Assembly: GCA_017964325.1 (NCBI GenBank) | Contig: JAGCSE010000309.1 | Location: forward strand, 32,043 to 96,042 | Length of the DNA stretch: 64,000 bases | Direction: 5' to 3' | Source of the DNA: Victivallales bacterium | Lineage (GTDB): Bacteria > Verrucomicrobiota > Lentisphaeria > Oligosphaerales > Oligosphaeraceae | Shown: positions 18,168 to 27,744 of the stretch, piece after piece | Layout: each line of letters starts with the position of its first letter | Position numbering within the stretch: position 1 is the first letter of the stretch | The notes under the pieces: generated by a model | Database searches by the model: none | What the model saw: the letters and a program-made list of their open reading frames with translations, nothing else | Told to the model about the DNA's origin: nothing | Translations under genes and position numbers: made by a program

Positions 18168-18647
18168 TATATCTGTCCTAAAAAAATTACTGAATCTAGA
18201 TTTGGGACGTTGTATTATAACAACATTCTAATTTATTAATTATAGTAGCTTGTGAGATAATCATGATATACAATATAAAATAATATAATTCTCTAGACTG
18301 GAATTACAATACCAAAATATTGAAAATCAATACTTTTCATTCATAAAATGTACAATTTGTGGCTGTGCCTGCCATAAACCAGTGCCTTTCGTCATCTGGA
18401 ACATCGCACAAATAGCAGATTGTTTCATGGTTGTCCTGTTGGTTTGTCGGATACACGGCCGATTATGAACACCATAGTTGTAGCCGACAATGGACTGTAT
18501 GCCCTAGAGGCTTGGCATAGTCACATATTTATTTTTTTGTAACACATTAACAATAAAGGATTTCAATGTTATCTGGGATTCACGTACCATGAGAACGCTT
18601 GTGCGAGAGGCTGTCTTCTCCGCAATAAAATGCCCATGCCGTACTTT
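18168..18647. other. Intergenic gap inside module A, possible small coding remnant
   Basis: 480 AT-rich bases separating the export genes from the signalling genes; a promoter for the downstream transcript probably lies here. On the minus strand from about 18463 to 18344 a frame starting with GTG reads ...ETICYLCDVPDDERHWFMAG... and ends after about 40 codons. It contains a CxxC pair and looks protein-like, but has no good RBS. It may be a remnant of a zinc-ribbon protein or chance. Confidence 0.3.
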
Positions 18648-20807
18648 TTACTCATCTTTTACTTGCATTTCGACAATCCTAGGCTTAATACCATCGACTA
18701 GGATTTCGATGGTGAAATTGTTTAGGAATTGCCATTTTCCATTATCAATCATTCCGCCTTTTTCTGTTTCAGCATGAAATTCAAAGTCCAGGATGAAATC
18801 ATTCATGCCAGCGGAATAATAGCCTTCCAACCTAATAGGCTCCCAACCTTCCATTTTTTCGTTTTTCTCATTCCAAGGATTTCTTGTTTCATCTTTCCAT
18901 CTAAATGAACCTGATTTGCCTTGAGCCCCTGAAATAGCATACTGAATAACAATATAGTGTTTTCTTGTCCATGCCAATTTGCATAACGAGTTTATATCCT
19001 TCATGAGTTTTATTTCCACCTTATGATTACCATTTGTTGGAATGTCCACTGATAAATAAAAATGACATTTTTTGATATTTCCCTCTTGTGTATCCAATTC
19101 CTTGACCAGTGTATTTAAATCGATGTTCTTTACATTGATCAATCTGCCTGCCTGAAGAGCTCTATCCAGCTCATCGTGAAGTGCTTTCGTTTTCTGCTCT
19201 GCATTTTCAGCATTTAGCTTTACATGGTCTCTTTGCTTAATCAATTTCATAAGTTCGATCCCGTTTTTAACAGGCTTGTCCGAAATGTCCTCTGTTTCGG
19301 CAAGAATTGTCTGTATATTGCCGAGTTTCTCCCGAAGGCTGGTCATATCTCTGGGATTTCCATTATAACGGTATTTCTGGAAGACTGTCTGGATTTGTCC
19401 CAAATCGCCTTGGATTCTAGTTATTCTCTGCCGGAGACCATTTAGTTCTCCGGTGATTTTGCGGCCTTCGGCTTCCCAGTCAAGAAATGACTGTTGGATT
19501 GTTTCCGACAACTTAACAATAGCATTCGCATTTTTTGCTGCATCCGATTTCTGCTTGTCAAGAAAGTCTGTCAAGACATTGATTTCATTCTTAAGTTTGC
19601 TCCTCGATTCTTGCAATTTCTGAATATGTACCAAGCATTTCTCACATTTATCCATTATTTGTTCGTCGGAAATGCCATTGCCATTGTTCTGCAAAGTGTA
19701 AAGTTCAGCCGTCATGTTGCCTTGAAGGATTCTTATTGTTGAGAGTATTTCTAGAATGATGCGACGTTGCTCTGCAACTTGTTTAGGTGCATCTCTACAT
19801 ATCTTTTCGATAGACTCCAGCATTATTGTTGCAGAAGTCACGTGATTAATCATAACATATTCACCATGTTGTTCACGTAATTTAGTAATGGAATCAAAGT
19901 GCGTTTTGGCTGTAGATTGCGATTTGCCCAAATCCATAACCCAGCCATTATTGGAATTATTGCATAAATCCGTCCCTTTTGCGATGAGTGGAGCCACCGC
20001 TTTCGATTCAATCTCGATTTGCTTTTGTATATTTTCACGAAGATTTTCACGATCCAATGGAAGCGTCTGCAATTTCTGGAAATTTTCCTGCAGTGAATGA
20101 TCAAGTTCATCCAAGCGGCTAAGCTGTTCTGTCACATCTTTGCACCATTTAGTATATTTTTCATGCATCTCTTCAATTAGTTTCCATTCATGGTTGTTCT
20201 GCTTGTTTTCGACAACACCAACGATTTCACGGCTTTTATCCATGACATCTTGGTAATCTCTAGAAATGACAATTTGCCGGACGCATGTCTGATTTAAGGA
20301 GGAATAGGTTCTATCTACCTTGGAACAAACATCTTTTGACTCTTTGATGGTTTGCGAATTGGCAGATTCATTCAAGCGTAACTTCATGCTTTCGCCTTCC
20401 TTTGACAATGCATCAAGCCTAGCTCTTGTACTATTTATTTCGGCACACAGATCGTGGCATTTACTCGCAAGCTTCTTAGCTTCCTCTTCATCCATCCTTG
20501 TTTTTTGGAAAGAATCAATTTTCGCCTTTGTGACACTTTCTTGCGCAACCAGGCTTTGGACGATTTGGGCAATTTTAGTTTCCAAATCAGCGGCGTCATG
20601 GGATGGGTTCATTTTTACGACCAGCCAGTTGTGTTTGTCCTGCAAAGCCTGCAAAACAACTTGAGCATCCAAACGCCATTGCTCATTGATGGATGAAAAC
20701 TTATTATAGCCAATCCAACTTAATGCGACAACCAGCGTTGTGATCACCAATATCCAGATGTTCCTTTTTCTTCGCTTGTCGTCAATCAACCTTCGCATCT
20801 TTCCCAT
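18648..20807 (-). CDS. Membrane-anchored long coiled-coil protein of module A
   Basis: 719 residues. One transmembrane helix near the N-terminus (about 16-34, after RRKRN), so the short N-terminus is cytoplasmic and the rest extracytoplasmic. Residues about 60-560 are dominated by coiled coil. The C-terminal about 150 residues are a compact globular domain with beta-strands (HFYLSVDIPTNGNHKVEIKL ... GWEPIRLEGYY ... FTIEILVDG). The ATG directly follows the stop of the GAP1-like gene, with GGAGG 9 nt upstream, so translation is coupled. A single-pass coiled-coil protein stands in the same relative place in module B (53610-56666), although sequence similarity is low. Possibly a scaffold or envelope-spanning sensor; inferred. 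Confidence 0.75.
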   Translation of the reverse strand: MGKMRRLIDDKRRKRNIWILVITTLVVALSWIGYNKFSSINEQWRLDAQVVLQALQDKHNWLVVKMNPSHDAADLETKIAQIVQSLVAQESVTKAKIDSFQKTRMDEEEAKKLASKCHDLCAEINSTRARLDALSKEGESMKLRLNESANSQTIKESKDVCSKVDRTYSSLNQTCVRQIVISRDYQDVMDKSREIVGVVENKQNNHEWKLIEEMHEKYTKWCKDVTEQLSRLDELDHSLQENFQKLQTLPLDRENLRENIQKQIEIESKAVAPLIAKGTDLCNNSNNGWVMDLGKSQSTAKTHFDSITKLREQHGEYVMINHVTSATIMLESIEKICRDAPKQVAEQRRIILEILSTIRILQGNMTAELYTLQNNGNGISDEQIMDKCEKCLVHIQKLQESRSKLKNEINVLTDFLDKQKSDAAKNANAIVKLSETIQQSFLDWEAEGRKITGELNGLRQRITRIQGDLGQIQTVFQKYRYNGNPRDMTSLREKLGNIQTILAETEDISDKPVKNGIELMKLIKQRDHVKLNAENAEQKTKALHDELDRALQAGRLINVKNIDLNTLVKELDTQEGNIKKCHFYLSVDIPTNGNHKVEIKLMKDINSLCKLAWTRKHYIVIQYAISGAQGKSGSFRWKDETRNPWNEKNEKMEGWEPIRLEGYYSAGMNDFILDFEFHAETEKGGMIDNGKWQFLNNFTIEILVDGIKPRIVEMQVKDE

Positions 20808-22805
20808 TTATTGATTCCTCCTTGGCGGACGTTTACTCAGTTGTGGATTTCTGCGAGTATCTTCATCGGATATTTCCTCCACTGTGGATTGCCGCGAATC
20901 TTCTTCCTCCAGCTTAATGTTGTCTGTTTTGGCTTTGGGTTTGATAACAAGCCATTGCGAATAAATGCCATTACGTGACATGATTTTCCAAATCTTGCAT
21001 CCATATTTCCAAATAAAGAATAACTCAATAGCGAGGGCAATGGCAATTACGAATGCAATCACAGCAAAAAGAAAACTATGCAATTTACTATTTTTCTTTA
21101 CAGAATCTTCTTCAAATTGATCATTACTATTATCGTTTTTATTTCTCAGGAGACTTTCCAAATAATTCTTCAATTGTGAAAAACCATTTATCTCTTGTTC
21201 TGCATTGGGGAACTTTTGGTATAGGTTATAGAGGATTTTCAATTGTTCACTTACATCTCCGCTAAACTTGCCGTTTTTTATATCTCGATAGTTCAATGAA
21301 AGGAACAACAGATTATTGTCAAATGTTTCACGGAACGATCTATCTTCTATGCTATCTTCTCCGATGTTAATTTGGGATTTCATGAATTCGTTAACAAAAT
21401 TCGCTTTGCCAACCTTATCGAATTCTTCTAAAAACTTGGTACAAGCATGGTTCTCTTGTTTCTGCTTCCTTAATTCTTGAAATACATTGTCAAACAATTT
21501 AATATCATGTACAGATTCCTTGCAGACTTGCTTTGCCTTTTCTTCAAAGGCTTTCATGCCAAGTTCAAAATATGCCATGGCAAATATAATCTTGATTTTA
21601 TTTGGGATGCCAGATGGTTGAACACCATCGTATTGTTGCTTATACACGTTTGCGATTCCCGTTTGAATTAAATCACGCATGTCGTATTGTTTTTCAGGAA
21701 GCATATCGCGTTTCTTGTGCACAGCATCAAGGAAGGCATTCCCATTGTCGTTGTTTTTCCTGGTATTTTGAACTACAGGATAAATGTTATGTTGTGAAAC
21801 ATTGGAAAATTTTTTCGAAAATTCCATTGCCTTACGCAATTTGTCGATATCGTCCATCTCCCGTCCTGCTGCAACTCTCCAACATATAACAAGATTGTCA
21901 AAATCACCTGCATTCAGTTCCTGACCTCCTGCATCGACTATCTGCTGGAACAATCTTGTATCTTCTCTGCTAGTGAAATCCAATCCTCTTAGAGAAGATT
22001 TCTTTCCATACAATCCCGTGTCAGGATCAGCTGTCTCTCCTTCATAAATCGTGCCATAGAACAGCAGTTGATTCCCTTCTGGGAATGCTGACATTTCCGA
22101 TGACGTCAGCCACGTTGAGAAGACCACCTGTTTTCGTGTTGCAAAAGGCAGCAGTCTTAATCCAAGTGCCATTGCATCAATACCTTCTCGCTTTCTTGCA
22201 TCGAAAACCAAAGGTTCGCCTTCCTCTCCATTCATCCGACGATACATCCAATCGACAATCGCCCCGATTTTCGACCAGTTCCCTTTTCCTCCATTATCAT
22301 ATCGTCCAAATAACTTTATGTCTTCTAATTCCAAGTTTTTATCTAATTTTTGCAAGCCTGTCATTTCGGGTAATACATCCAATTTAGGTGCAATTGAATT
22401 TTCTCCTGCTTTTTTGACCTGGCTGGAAAAATCTTTTTGATCCACCTGAAAACACTTGGAACCATACCAAGCCATGGGATTGAAACTCGTATTCAATTCA
22501 TCAAAAGCATTCGTTGCATCCCCTAAATAGACATGTGAAAAATAGTTCTTTCCGCGTGACGTATCCCACCAGCGCAATCCACAATCGCATACCTGAGAAA
22601 GAACAGTCAGCCCATGGCTTTCCTTTCCGACAAATGTCAACTTTATCGGACTCTTTTCCACGCCTTTCAAATTTTCATAGGTATAGTATGCCTTGAAAGT
22701 ACTTGCTATTGCAGGTTCAAAACCGACCGTATATTGAAATACTGTCCAGCCGGGGGCATTGACACCCCATGGCGATGCCGTATAGGTGAATTGCTTCATG
22801 CTCAT
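20808..22805 (-). CDS. GAP1-like GTPase-associated protein with C-terminal membrane helix
   Basis: 665 residues. The N-terminus KQFTYTASPWGVNAPGWTVFQYT fits the start of GTPase-associated protein 1 (GAP1) N-domains, which open with a Q-x-x-YT strand and a Gly-rich turn. A second part around 180-290 (GAIVDWMYRRM ... FATRKQVVFSTWL) and an alpha-helical middle follow. A strong membrane helix lies near 575-600 (SFLFAVIAFVIAIALAIELFF), then a charged, Arg-rich tail. GAP1 proteins are known as partners of predicted regulatory GTPases in NTPase-dependent conflict systems, and here the gene follows the GTPase by 16 nt. I chose the ATG at 22805 (GGAGG, 6-nt spacer); the ATG at 22811 lies too close to it. 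The membrane helix would place the complex at the inner membrane. Family call is from memory of motifs and context. Confidence 0.65.
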   Translation of the reverse strand: MSMKQFTYTASPWGVNAPGWTVFQYTVGFEPAIASTFKAYYTYENLKGVEKSPIKLTFVGKESHGLTVLSQVCDCGLRWWDTSRGKNYFSHVYLGDATNAFDELNTSFNPMAWYGSKCFQVDQKDFSSQVKKAGENSIAPKLDVLPEMTGLQKLDKNLELEDIKLFGRYDNGGKGNWSKIGAIVDWMYRRMNGEEGEPLVFDARKREGIDAMALGLRLLPFATRKQVVFSTWLTSSEMSAFPEGNQLLFYGTIYEGETADPDTGLYGKKSSLRGLDFTSREDTRLFQQIVDAGGQELNAGDFDNLVICWRVAAGREMDDIDKLRKAMEFSKKFSNVSQHNIYPVVQNTRKNNDNGNAFLDAVHKKRDMLPEKQYDMRDLIQTGIANVYKQQYDGVQPSGIPNKIKIIFAMAYFELGMKAFEEKAKQVCKESVHDIKLFDNVFQELRKQKQENHACTKFLEEFDKVGKANFVNEFMKSQINIGEDSIEDRSFRETFDNNLLFLSLNYRDIKNGKFSGDVSEQLKILYNLYQKFPNAEQEINGFSQLKNYLESLLRNKNDNSNDQFEEDSVKKNSKLHSFLFAVIAFVIAIALAIELFFIWKYGCKIWKIMSRNGIYSQWLVIKPKAKTDNIKLEEEDSRQSTVEEISDEDTRRNPQLSKRPPRRNQ

Positions 22806-22821
22806 CGTCATCCTCCATTAT

Positions 22822-24042
22822 CTACCGTCCGCCACACAGGCCGTACTGCCATAAAATCCACAACAGCGGATCCAGAATCCGCCTGGGTTGCGGTAGTCCA
22901 TGCCGTACTCCATCATGATATGATTCCCCCAAAGCATCTACCGCAAAATAGCAATGATAACCATAATCAGTCGGAAACTTTTCCCCGCCATGCACTTCGA
23001 TAAAATTCTTCGTCTGTTCAGAAACCTCACATAATCCTTCTAATCCATCTACTCCTTCAATCATCACTTTTCCTGATGTCTTGCTCGTACCGTCATCCCC
23101 CGACAGTGCGCCTTGACTTTTCTCTAATGTCGTATCTTTTATAATTTTATTTAATTTCATCAATGCGTACGTCTTCGTCATGCACCATGCCACTGGATAG
23201 TGTTCCATCCGTTTCTCAAATATGGGATTTGACATCACGCCTCTTGCTGTAATCTTTGGCATTGAGCCATCTTCCGGCCAAATACCCATGTTTATGTATT
23301 CTGTTTGAAGATCTTTATCTTTGGCTTCATCGCTTATCTTCGATAGTTCAAGCGGATCCACCATTGCAATGACAGCTTTGACATGATTGTTAAATATCGG
23401 ATACCGATCCGTTATTTCACTCCAGTGCTGCCTGTTCAATCCCTCACCGGCAGTATCGGAAAGTGCCAATAAAATCTTCTTCTTTTTCCAAGGCTCCTTG
23501 AAACAATTCACCACTCCCCTCTTGTAAGTCAATTCAATGAGCAATGAGCATATCTTCGCATCTAAATCCGTGCCTTGAAGCGTATCATGAGTATTGGGAT
23601 TGTATAAAATTTCATCAAAATTCAAATAATCATCCCTTTGCGTGGATTTCTTGACTCCCATTGTAGTCACGATTTCTTGACGGATAACCCGCACGGCAGA
23701 CCAGTAATCGCCCCATATCTTTTCTTCTAGTAATTTATGTGCCATCACTGTCAAGAAATGTGTCTTTCCTGAACGCGTAGGACCTACCACCGCAATGGGA
23801 AATATCTCATCACACTCATCAAACTCCTTAGGAACAATACTCTTGCAGTTTGTGCAAACACGCATTTTTATATTGATGTCTGATTCCGATACCGGTTTTT
23901 CGCACTTTGGACATTTTATTGGCAATTTGCCATCCTGCTCCTTGCTGTTCAATTCCTTGCAATGCGGGCAATACCAATATTCCTCCCATTTATCAGACTT
24001 GTGGAAACAAAATGGACACAAATTCCGCTGTTTTTTATTCAT
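22822..24042 (-). CDS. Zinc-ribbon P-loop GTPase (GAP1-associated type)
   Basis: 406 residues. The first about 75 residues carry eight cysteines in CxxC pairs (CPFC, CPHC, CPKC, CTNC), i.e. two zinc ribbons. The NTPase domain follows: Walker A GPTRSGKT at about 87-94, DTAGE (G3 / Walker B) at about 196-200, and a region AWCMTKTY where a G4 motif would be, without a standard NKxD. Such zinc-ribbon GTPases occur with GAP1 proteins, and the same type recurs in module B behind an FHA domain. The kinase stop lies 2 nt upstream of the ATG at 24042; GAGG inside the end of the kinase gene serves as RBS. Likely a switch controlled by the kinase; inferred. Confidence 0.75.
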   Translation of the reverse strand: MNKKQRNLCPFCFHKSDKWEEYWYCPHCKELNSKEQDGKLPIKCPKCEKPVSESDINIKMRVCTNCKSIVPKEFDECDEIFPIAVVGPTRSGKTHFLTVMAHKLLEEKIWGDYWSAVRVIRQEIVTTMGVKKSTQRDDYLNFDEILYNPNTHDTLQGTDLDAKICSLLIELTYKRGVVNCFKEPWKKKKILLALSDTAGEGLNRQHWSEITDRYPIFNNHVKAVIAMVDPLELSKISDEAKDKDLQTEYINMGIWPEDGSMPKITARGVMSNPIFEKRMEHYPVAWCMTKTYALMKLNKIIKDTTLEKSQGALSGDDGTSKTSGKVMIEGVDGLEGLCEVSEQTKNFIEVHGGEKFPTDYGYHCYFAVDALGESYHDGVRHGLPQPRRILDPLLWILWQYGLCGGR

Positions 24043-24044
24043 GG

Positions 24045-26678
24045 CTATTTTACCTCGCATTTATCTGAACTCACAGGCATTACCTCGCAATTGACCAGTT
24101 CAGGATGTTTTAAAAACAGCCGAATATGTTCATGCTTGAAAACCGAACCTTCCAATAGGCATGACATTCTCCACCAACCATTTTCCAGTTTCGTAACAGG
24201 TGACCACGACGGTTGATTGACAATTCGTCCATTTCCTCTCAATACTTCGTTTTTTTCACCCGCTCGAATTTCAAACTCTGGAAAAGAATATGTAGATGAT
24301 TCAACAACCAAATGCGTATCCGTTTTCCCAAATCCAAACAAACCTCTTCCGCCTGTCAACTGGTAACGCAATATCATCTTGGTAATACATAGGGCATTCG
24401 GCTCCGAGGCAATTTCATGATTTATGCTACCAACCACTCCAAACACCGTCACCCATTGCTCTCCCTTTCCAACTGACGGCAATGTCACAACGCTCATCCC
24501 ATTTTCCGGACGCGGCAAACGATTCCATTTATGGCGTTCAATATCCTTCAAACACGTAGGTTGCGACTCTGATATCCCCCAAATACATGATTCCAGGCCT
24601 ATTGGCCATTTCCACTGTGCCTGCAAGGCTCTTTCTGCCGAATGTGTCAACGATAGCTCAAGCACAGAAGGAGGCTGTTTTTTTTCGGAAATGGTTGAAT
24701 ATTTTGTCTTTTCTTGCCTCGCCGCTTCAATTTTTTTGTACCACTGGTCGAATGTCCCGTCGCCAAATGCGGCTCTGTCCCGCGCAGCTATCTCAGCATC
24801 TGCCCAATCTCCGGCACGAATCGCAGTTTCATATCGCTTTTTTGCAGCGGAAATCGCCGCTTCGTGTTCCTCCTGTCTTTCCTGTTCGGACTGTGACTGC
24901 GCATAGGGGGCTTTGTCTATGGAGCTGCCTTTGGAGATATCAGGCTTGTCTTGGCCTGATTCATTGGCCAATAGCTTTTTCGTGAAATCCTCAATTTCCG
25001 ATATTATTTTGTCCTGTTTGGATTTTATCTGTTTTTTTTCTTGGTCTAAAATTGTTCTCAATGCCTTAATTGCAGCTTTGTCGCCTTGATGCGCTGCCTT
25101 CCAATACAATTTCTTGGCCATTTCCATATCTTGGCTGACACCTTTCCCGTGTTCATACATAAAGCCAAGCATATACTGCACTTGCGAATCTGTTGGGTCA
25201 TCAACGTTCAAACTTTTAAAGGCTTCGTTGTAATCGCCATTCCAGAATGCCATCATTCCAGTTCTGAATTGTTCATTGGAATGCGAATAGTAAGTTACAG
25301 CGAAGGCGATAAACTGCGCTATATCAAGGCACAGGATTCCTAACTTCTTCAATTCCCGCGTATTATCGATTTGTCCCTCATCCATGAGCAATATCATTTC
25401 CTGCCCTGTATCGGGTTCCACTTCCTGCAGATTACTCTTGGTGGCCAGAAGGTTTTTTACGGCATCTTCGACACTGCCACAAGACATGGGATATATCAAC
25501 AACGCCCCTGTATCTGAACCAAAGGCATAAGGAACTAAACCTTCACCTAGTTTTACATGCTGGAATACACCGATTTCAGGCATCAATTTCATAAAAGTCC
25601 TGTACCATTCGGGAAGGTCAGACGCATTATCCTTAATATCCTCCTCTCGCATCGACATGCCAGCCTTTTCCAATGCAGACACAAATTCCATACAACTTGC
25701 AAAACGTTGTTTTGCATCTTTGGCAAGTCCTTGCGTTAAGACCGCGTTGACGGCATCGGAATAATCCTCCAGACTGGACGGCAACTCCTTCAGCACGATT
25801 TCACGGAGCACGGAGGGATCGTCGTTGTCAAACGGTACATAGCCGCCGAGTATCTCGTATGCCATGGCCGCCAGTGCATATTGGTCTGTCGCCGCACCCT
25901 GTTGCTTCCCGCGCCACTGCTCAGGCGACATATACTGTTTCGTGCCTGACTTGCTTGTTTCGACTGTCGATAGATGCGAATAGCTCGTCCTAATCTGTGC
26001 GGCAAGCCCGAAATCCAGGACCTTCACCGTCCCGTCCGCTTTCACCATGACATTGGCGGGCTTGACGTCACGGTGTATGACGTTATTGCTGTGTGCAAAG
26101 TCCAGTGCTTTCGCCACCTGCCGCAGGATGGGTAACGCCGTCTCCAACGTCAGCATTTTCTCACGACGTTTGCTGCGCAACCAATGGCTCAGTTTCTCGC
26201 CCTGCACATATTCCATGACAACGAAATAGTTGCCGTCACCATCCTTTTCCAGCGTCTTGTAGGCTGCAATATTCTGATGTACAAGTTTCGAGACGAGGGT
26301 GTAGTTTTCCTTCACATCCTCCATTTCGTCGTCATTGTGAGACACTTCGGGGGGCAGCGACTTCACGGCCACCTCCGTGTCACTGGTTCTGTCGAAGCAA
26401 CGATAAACCACGCCCATGCCGCCGCGACCGAGTTCGGAAAGCACCTCGTAGCGACCAAGAATCAGCGCCCCTGCCTTGAGGTGCAAACCTGCGCTGTCTC
26501 CCGTTGGTCGTGCCCTCCTCCCTTTGCCCGTGCCATCGTCAACATCCGAATCATCGTGATTCTCCGTCAAGACACGTTCTGAATCATCGTGATTCTCCGT
26601 CAAGACACGTTCTGAATCATCGTGGTTCTCCGCCATGCCGTCATGTAGCGGTTGCTGCCCTTTTTCGTCTTCATTCAT
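24045..26678 (-). CDS. Ser/Thr protein kinase (PknB-type) with Sel1-like and helical C-terminal regions
   Basis: 877 residues from the ATG at 26678. The N-terminal about 50 residues hold repeats of ENHDDSERVLT. The kinase domain is at about 75-335 with Gly loop GRGGMGVV, catalytic Lys in VAVKSL, HRDVKPAN, DFG and SPE, so it should be active. A Sel1-like segment (about 500-540), a charged helical linker and a beta-rich C-terminal domain (about 670-860) follow. No transmembrane helix is seen, unlike PknB/PrkC, so the enzyme is probably cytoplasmic. First gene of module A, with translation coupled to the GTPase. Natural targets would be the GTPase, the GAP1 protein or FHA-binding sites, but none is shown by the sequence. 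The start codon has only a weak RBS; a TTG at 26684 is an alternative. Confidence 0.85.
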   Translation of the reverse strand: MNEDEKGQQPLHDGMAENHDDSERVLTENHDDSERVLTENHDDSDVDDGTGKGRRARPTGDSAGLHLKAGALILGRYEVLSELGRGGMGVVYRCFDRTSDTEVAVKSLPPEVSHNDDEMEDVKENYTLVSKLVHQNIAAYKTLEKDGDGNYFVVMEYVQGEKLSHWLRSKRREKMLTLETALPILRQVAKALDFAHSNNVIHRDVKPANVMVKADGTVKVLDFGLAAQIRTSYSHLSTVETSKSGTKQYMSPEQWRGKQQGAATDQYALAAMAYEILGGYVPFDNDDPSVLREIVLKELPSSLEDYSDAVNAVLTQGLAKDAKQRFASCMEFVSALEKAGMSMREEDIKDNASDLPEWYRTFMKLMPEIGVFQHVKLGEGLVPYAFGSDTGALLIYPMSCGSVEDAVKNLLATKSNLQEVEPDTGQEMILLMDEGQIDNTRELKKLGILCLDIAQFIAFAVTYYSHSNEQFRTGMMAFWNGDYNEAFKSLNVDDPTDSQVQYMLGFMYEHGKGVSQDMEMAKKLYWKAAHQGDKAAIKALRTILDQEKKQIKSKQDKIISEIEDFTKKLLANESGQDKPDISKGSSIDKAPYAQSQSEQERQEEHEAAISAAKKRYETAIRAGDWADAEIAARDRAAFGDGTFDQWYKKIEAARQEKTKYSTISEKKQPPSVLELSLTHSAERALQAQWKWPIGLESCIWGISESQPTCLKDIERHKWNRLPRPENGMSVVTLPSVGKGEQWVTVFGVVGSINHEIASEPNALCITKMILRYQLTGGRGLFGFGKTDTHLVVESSTYSFPEFEIRAGEKNEVLRGNGRIVNQPSWSPVTKLENGWWRMSCLLEGSVFKHEHIRLFLKHPELVNCEVMPVSSDKCEVK
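26548..26631. repeat. 33-bp in-frame tandem repeat in the kinase gene (2.5 copies)
   Basis: Two identical 33-bp units (26548-26580 and 26581-26613) plus a partial third (to 26631, one mismatch). They encode the 11-residue unit ENHDDSERVLT at the N-terminus of the kinase. Each unit holds Ser and Thr in an acidic setting. The length is a multiple of three, so copy-number change keeps the frame. Confidence 0.9.
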
Positions 26679-26992
26679 AATCAAAAATCCATGTCGCCAT
26701 TCGTTGGGCTTGTAGAGGTATTTTCAAAAGTCTGATTTATATATATAAAAAACGGTCTTTATTCAGTTCTTTATCGTTTTCTGGAATCTCTCCATGCTAA
26801 AATTGTTCACAAGGCCATGACACCCCATCATGCAGACACGACACCAACGCTGAAGCGGACATTGCAAATGAGAGAAAAAAGACTATGACAAGCATTTTCA
26901 AATGTATATGCATGGTTCTAATTCCTCTCACCGTTTTTATGTCATAAGTCTTCCATTATTATATTTTTATTATTCTACAAATACATGAGAAC
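26679..26992. other. Intergenic region with a possible 20-codon secreted-peptide remnant
   Basis: About 310 AT-rich bases upstream of the kinase. A plus-strand frame at 26885-26947 (MTSIFKCICMVLIPLTVFMS) looks like an isolated signal peptide and may be a gene remnant. The kinase promoter should lie here on the minus strand. Confidence 0.35.
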
Positions 26993-27616
26993 TTAGAAAT
27001 TCATATTGATGATGGGTAGATACGGACATGGACCTTCCTTGATGATGTTAAACACCCCTAGTTGGATACCTCGCATGTCGGTCGCCATATTGATGACACC
27101 CAGTTGAATGCCAAAAGCATTTTCGGCTTTATTGAAAACGCCTATCTGCGTGCCATATAAGTCATTTGAAATATTGAACAAAGCCAGCTGACCACCATAG
27201 ACGTCACCACCTGTCTTGCTGGCGATGCCCGCCAGTTGGATGCCGTAGAAATCTTCCAGGCAGTTGTTTACAATTCCAGACAACTGCAATGCGCCGTTCG
27301 CGGATCCTATATTGTTCAAAAATACGGATGTCTGCAGACCAAACAACCAGCCATCCACCCCGCAGCCCAATACTCCAAAGTCAAAGCCTGACACGTTCGC
27401 ATGTCGCCCATACAGCAGACAGAAACGCATTCCCATGATATCCGTATCCGCATCTGGAAACTGCACGTTGTCCCAAAGACTGATTCCTATTGGAATGGCG
27501 ACGGATTTGGATGTATTCTCTGCAAATGAGCAAAATGGCATCACCCCCAATAATATGAAGACCACCAATTTAATCCGTAATTTCCTTGTAATAAACGAGA
27601 ATTTATGCTTTCCCAT
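26993..27616 (-). CDS. Secreted repeat-rich beta-type surface protein (LA_2272-like)
   Basis: 207 residues. Signal peptide (...LLGVMPFCSFA) then a domain built of short glycine-rich repeats of the form [F/Y]-G-[I/T]-Q-[L/I]-[G/A]-[V/L]-[F/I]-N (for example DLYGTQIGVFN, AFGIQLGVIN, MRGIQLGVFN). This is the pattern of the LA_2272/LA_2273 family and related PPE-like surface repeats, thought to form beta-solenoid or outer-membrane structures. I chose the ATG at 27616 because AAGGA precedes it by 6 nt; an ATG at 27631 lies upstream of that site. It is on the same strand as module A and lies 315 nt upstream of the kinase, so an associated role is possible but unproven. An outer-membrane or surface location is inferred. 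Confidence 0.65.
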   Translation of the reverse strand: MGKHKFSFITRKLRIKLVVFILLGVMPFCSFAENTSKSVAIPIGISLWDNVQFPDADTDIMGMRFCLLYGRHANVSGFDFGVLGCGVDGWLFGLQTSVFLNNIGSANGALQLSGIVNNCLEDFYGIQLAGIASKTGGDVYGGQLALFNISNDLYGTQIGVFNKAENAFGIQLGVINMATDMRGIQLGVFNIIKEGPCPYLPIINMNF

Positions 27617-27744
27617 AATTTTTCCTTTCATTGGTTCTCAGCATAAAACACCTCCCTCATTTTCTCGAGTAACAGAGACTTAGGATAATTGTCAAAAAAC
27701 GAAAAGACACATTAAGGAGAGTACTCCACAAGATGCCTTTTTCA

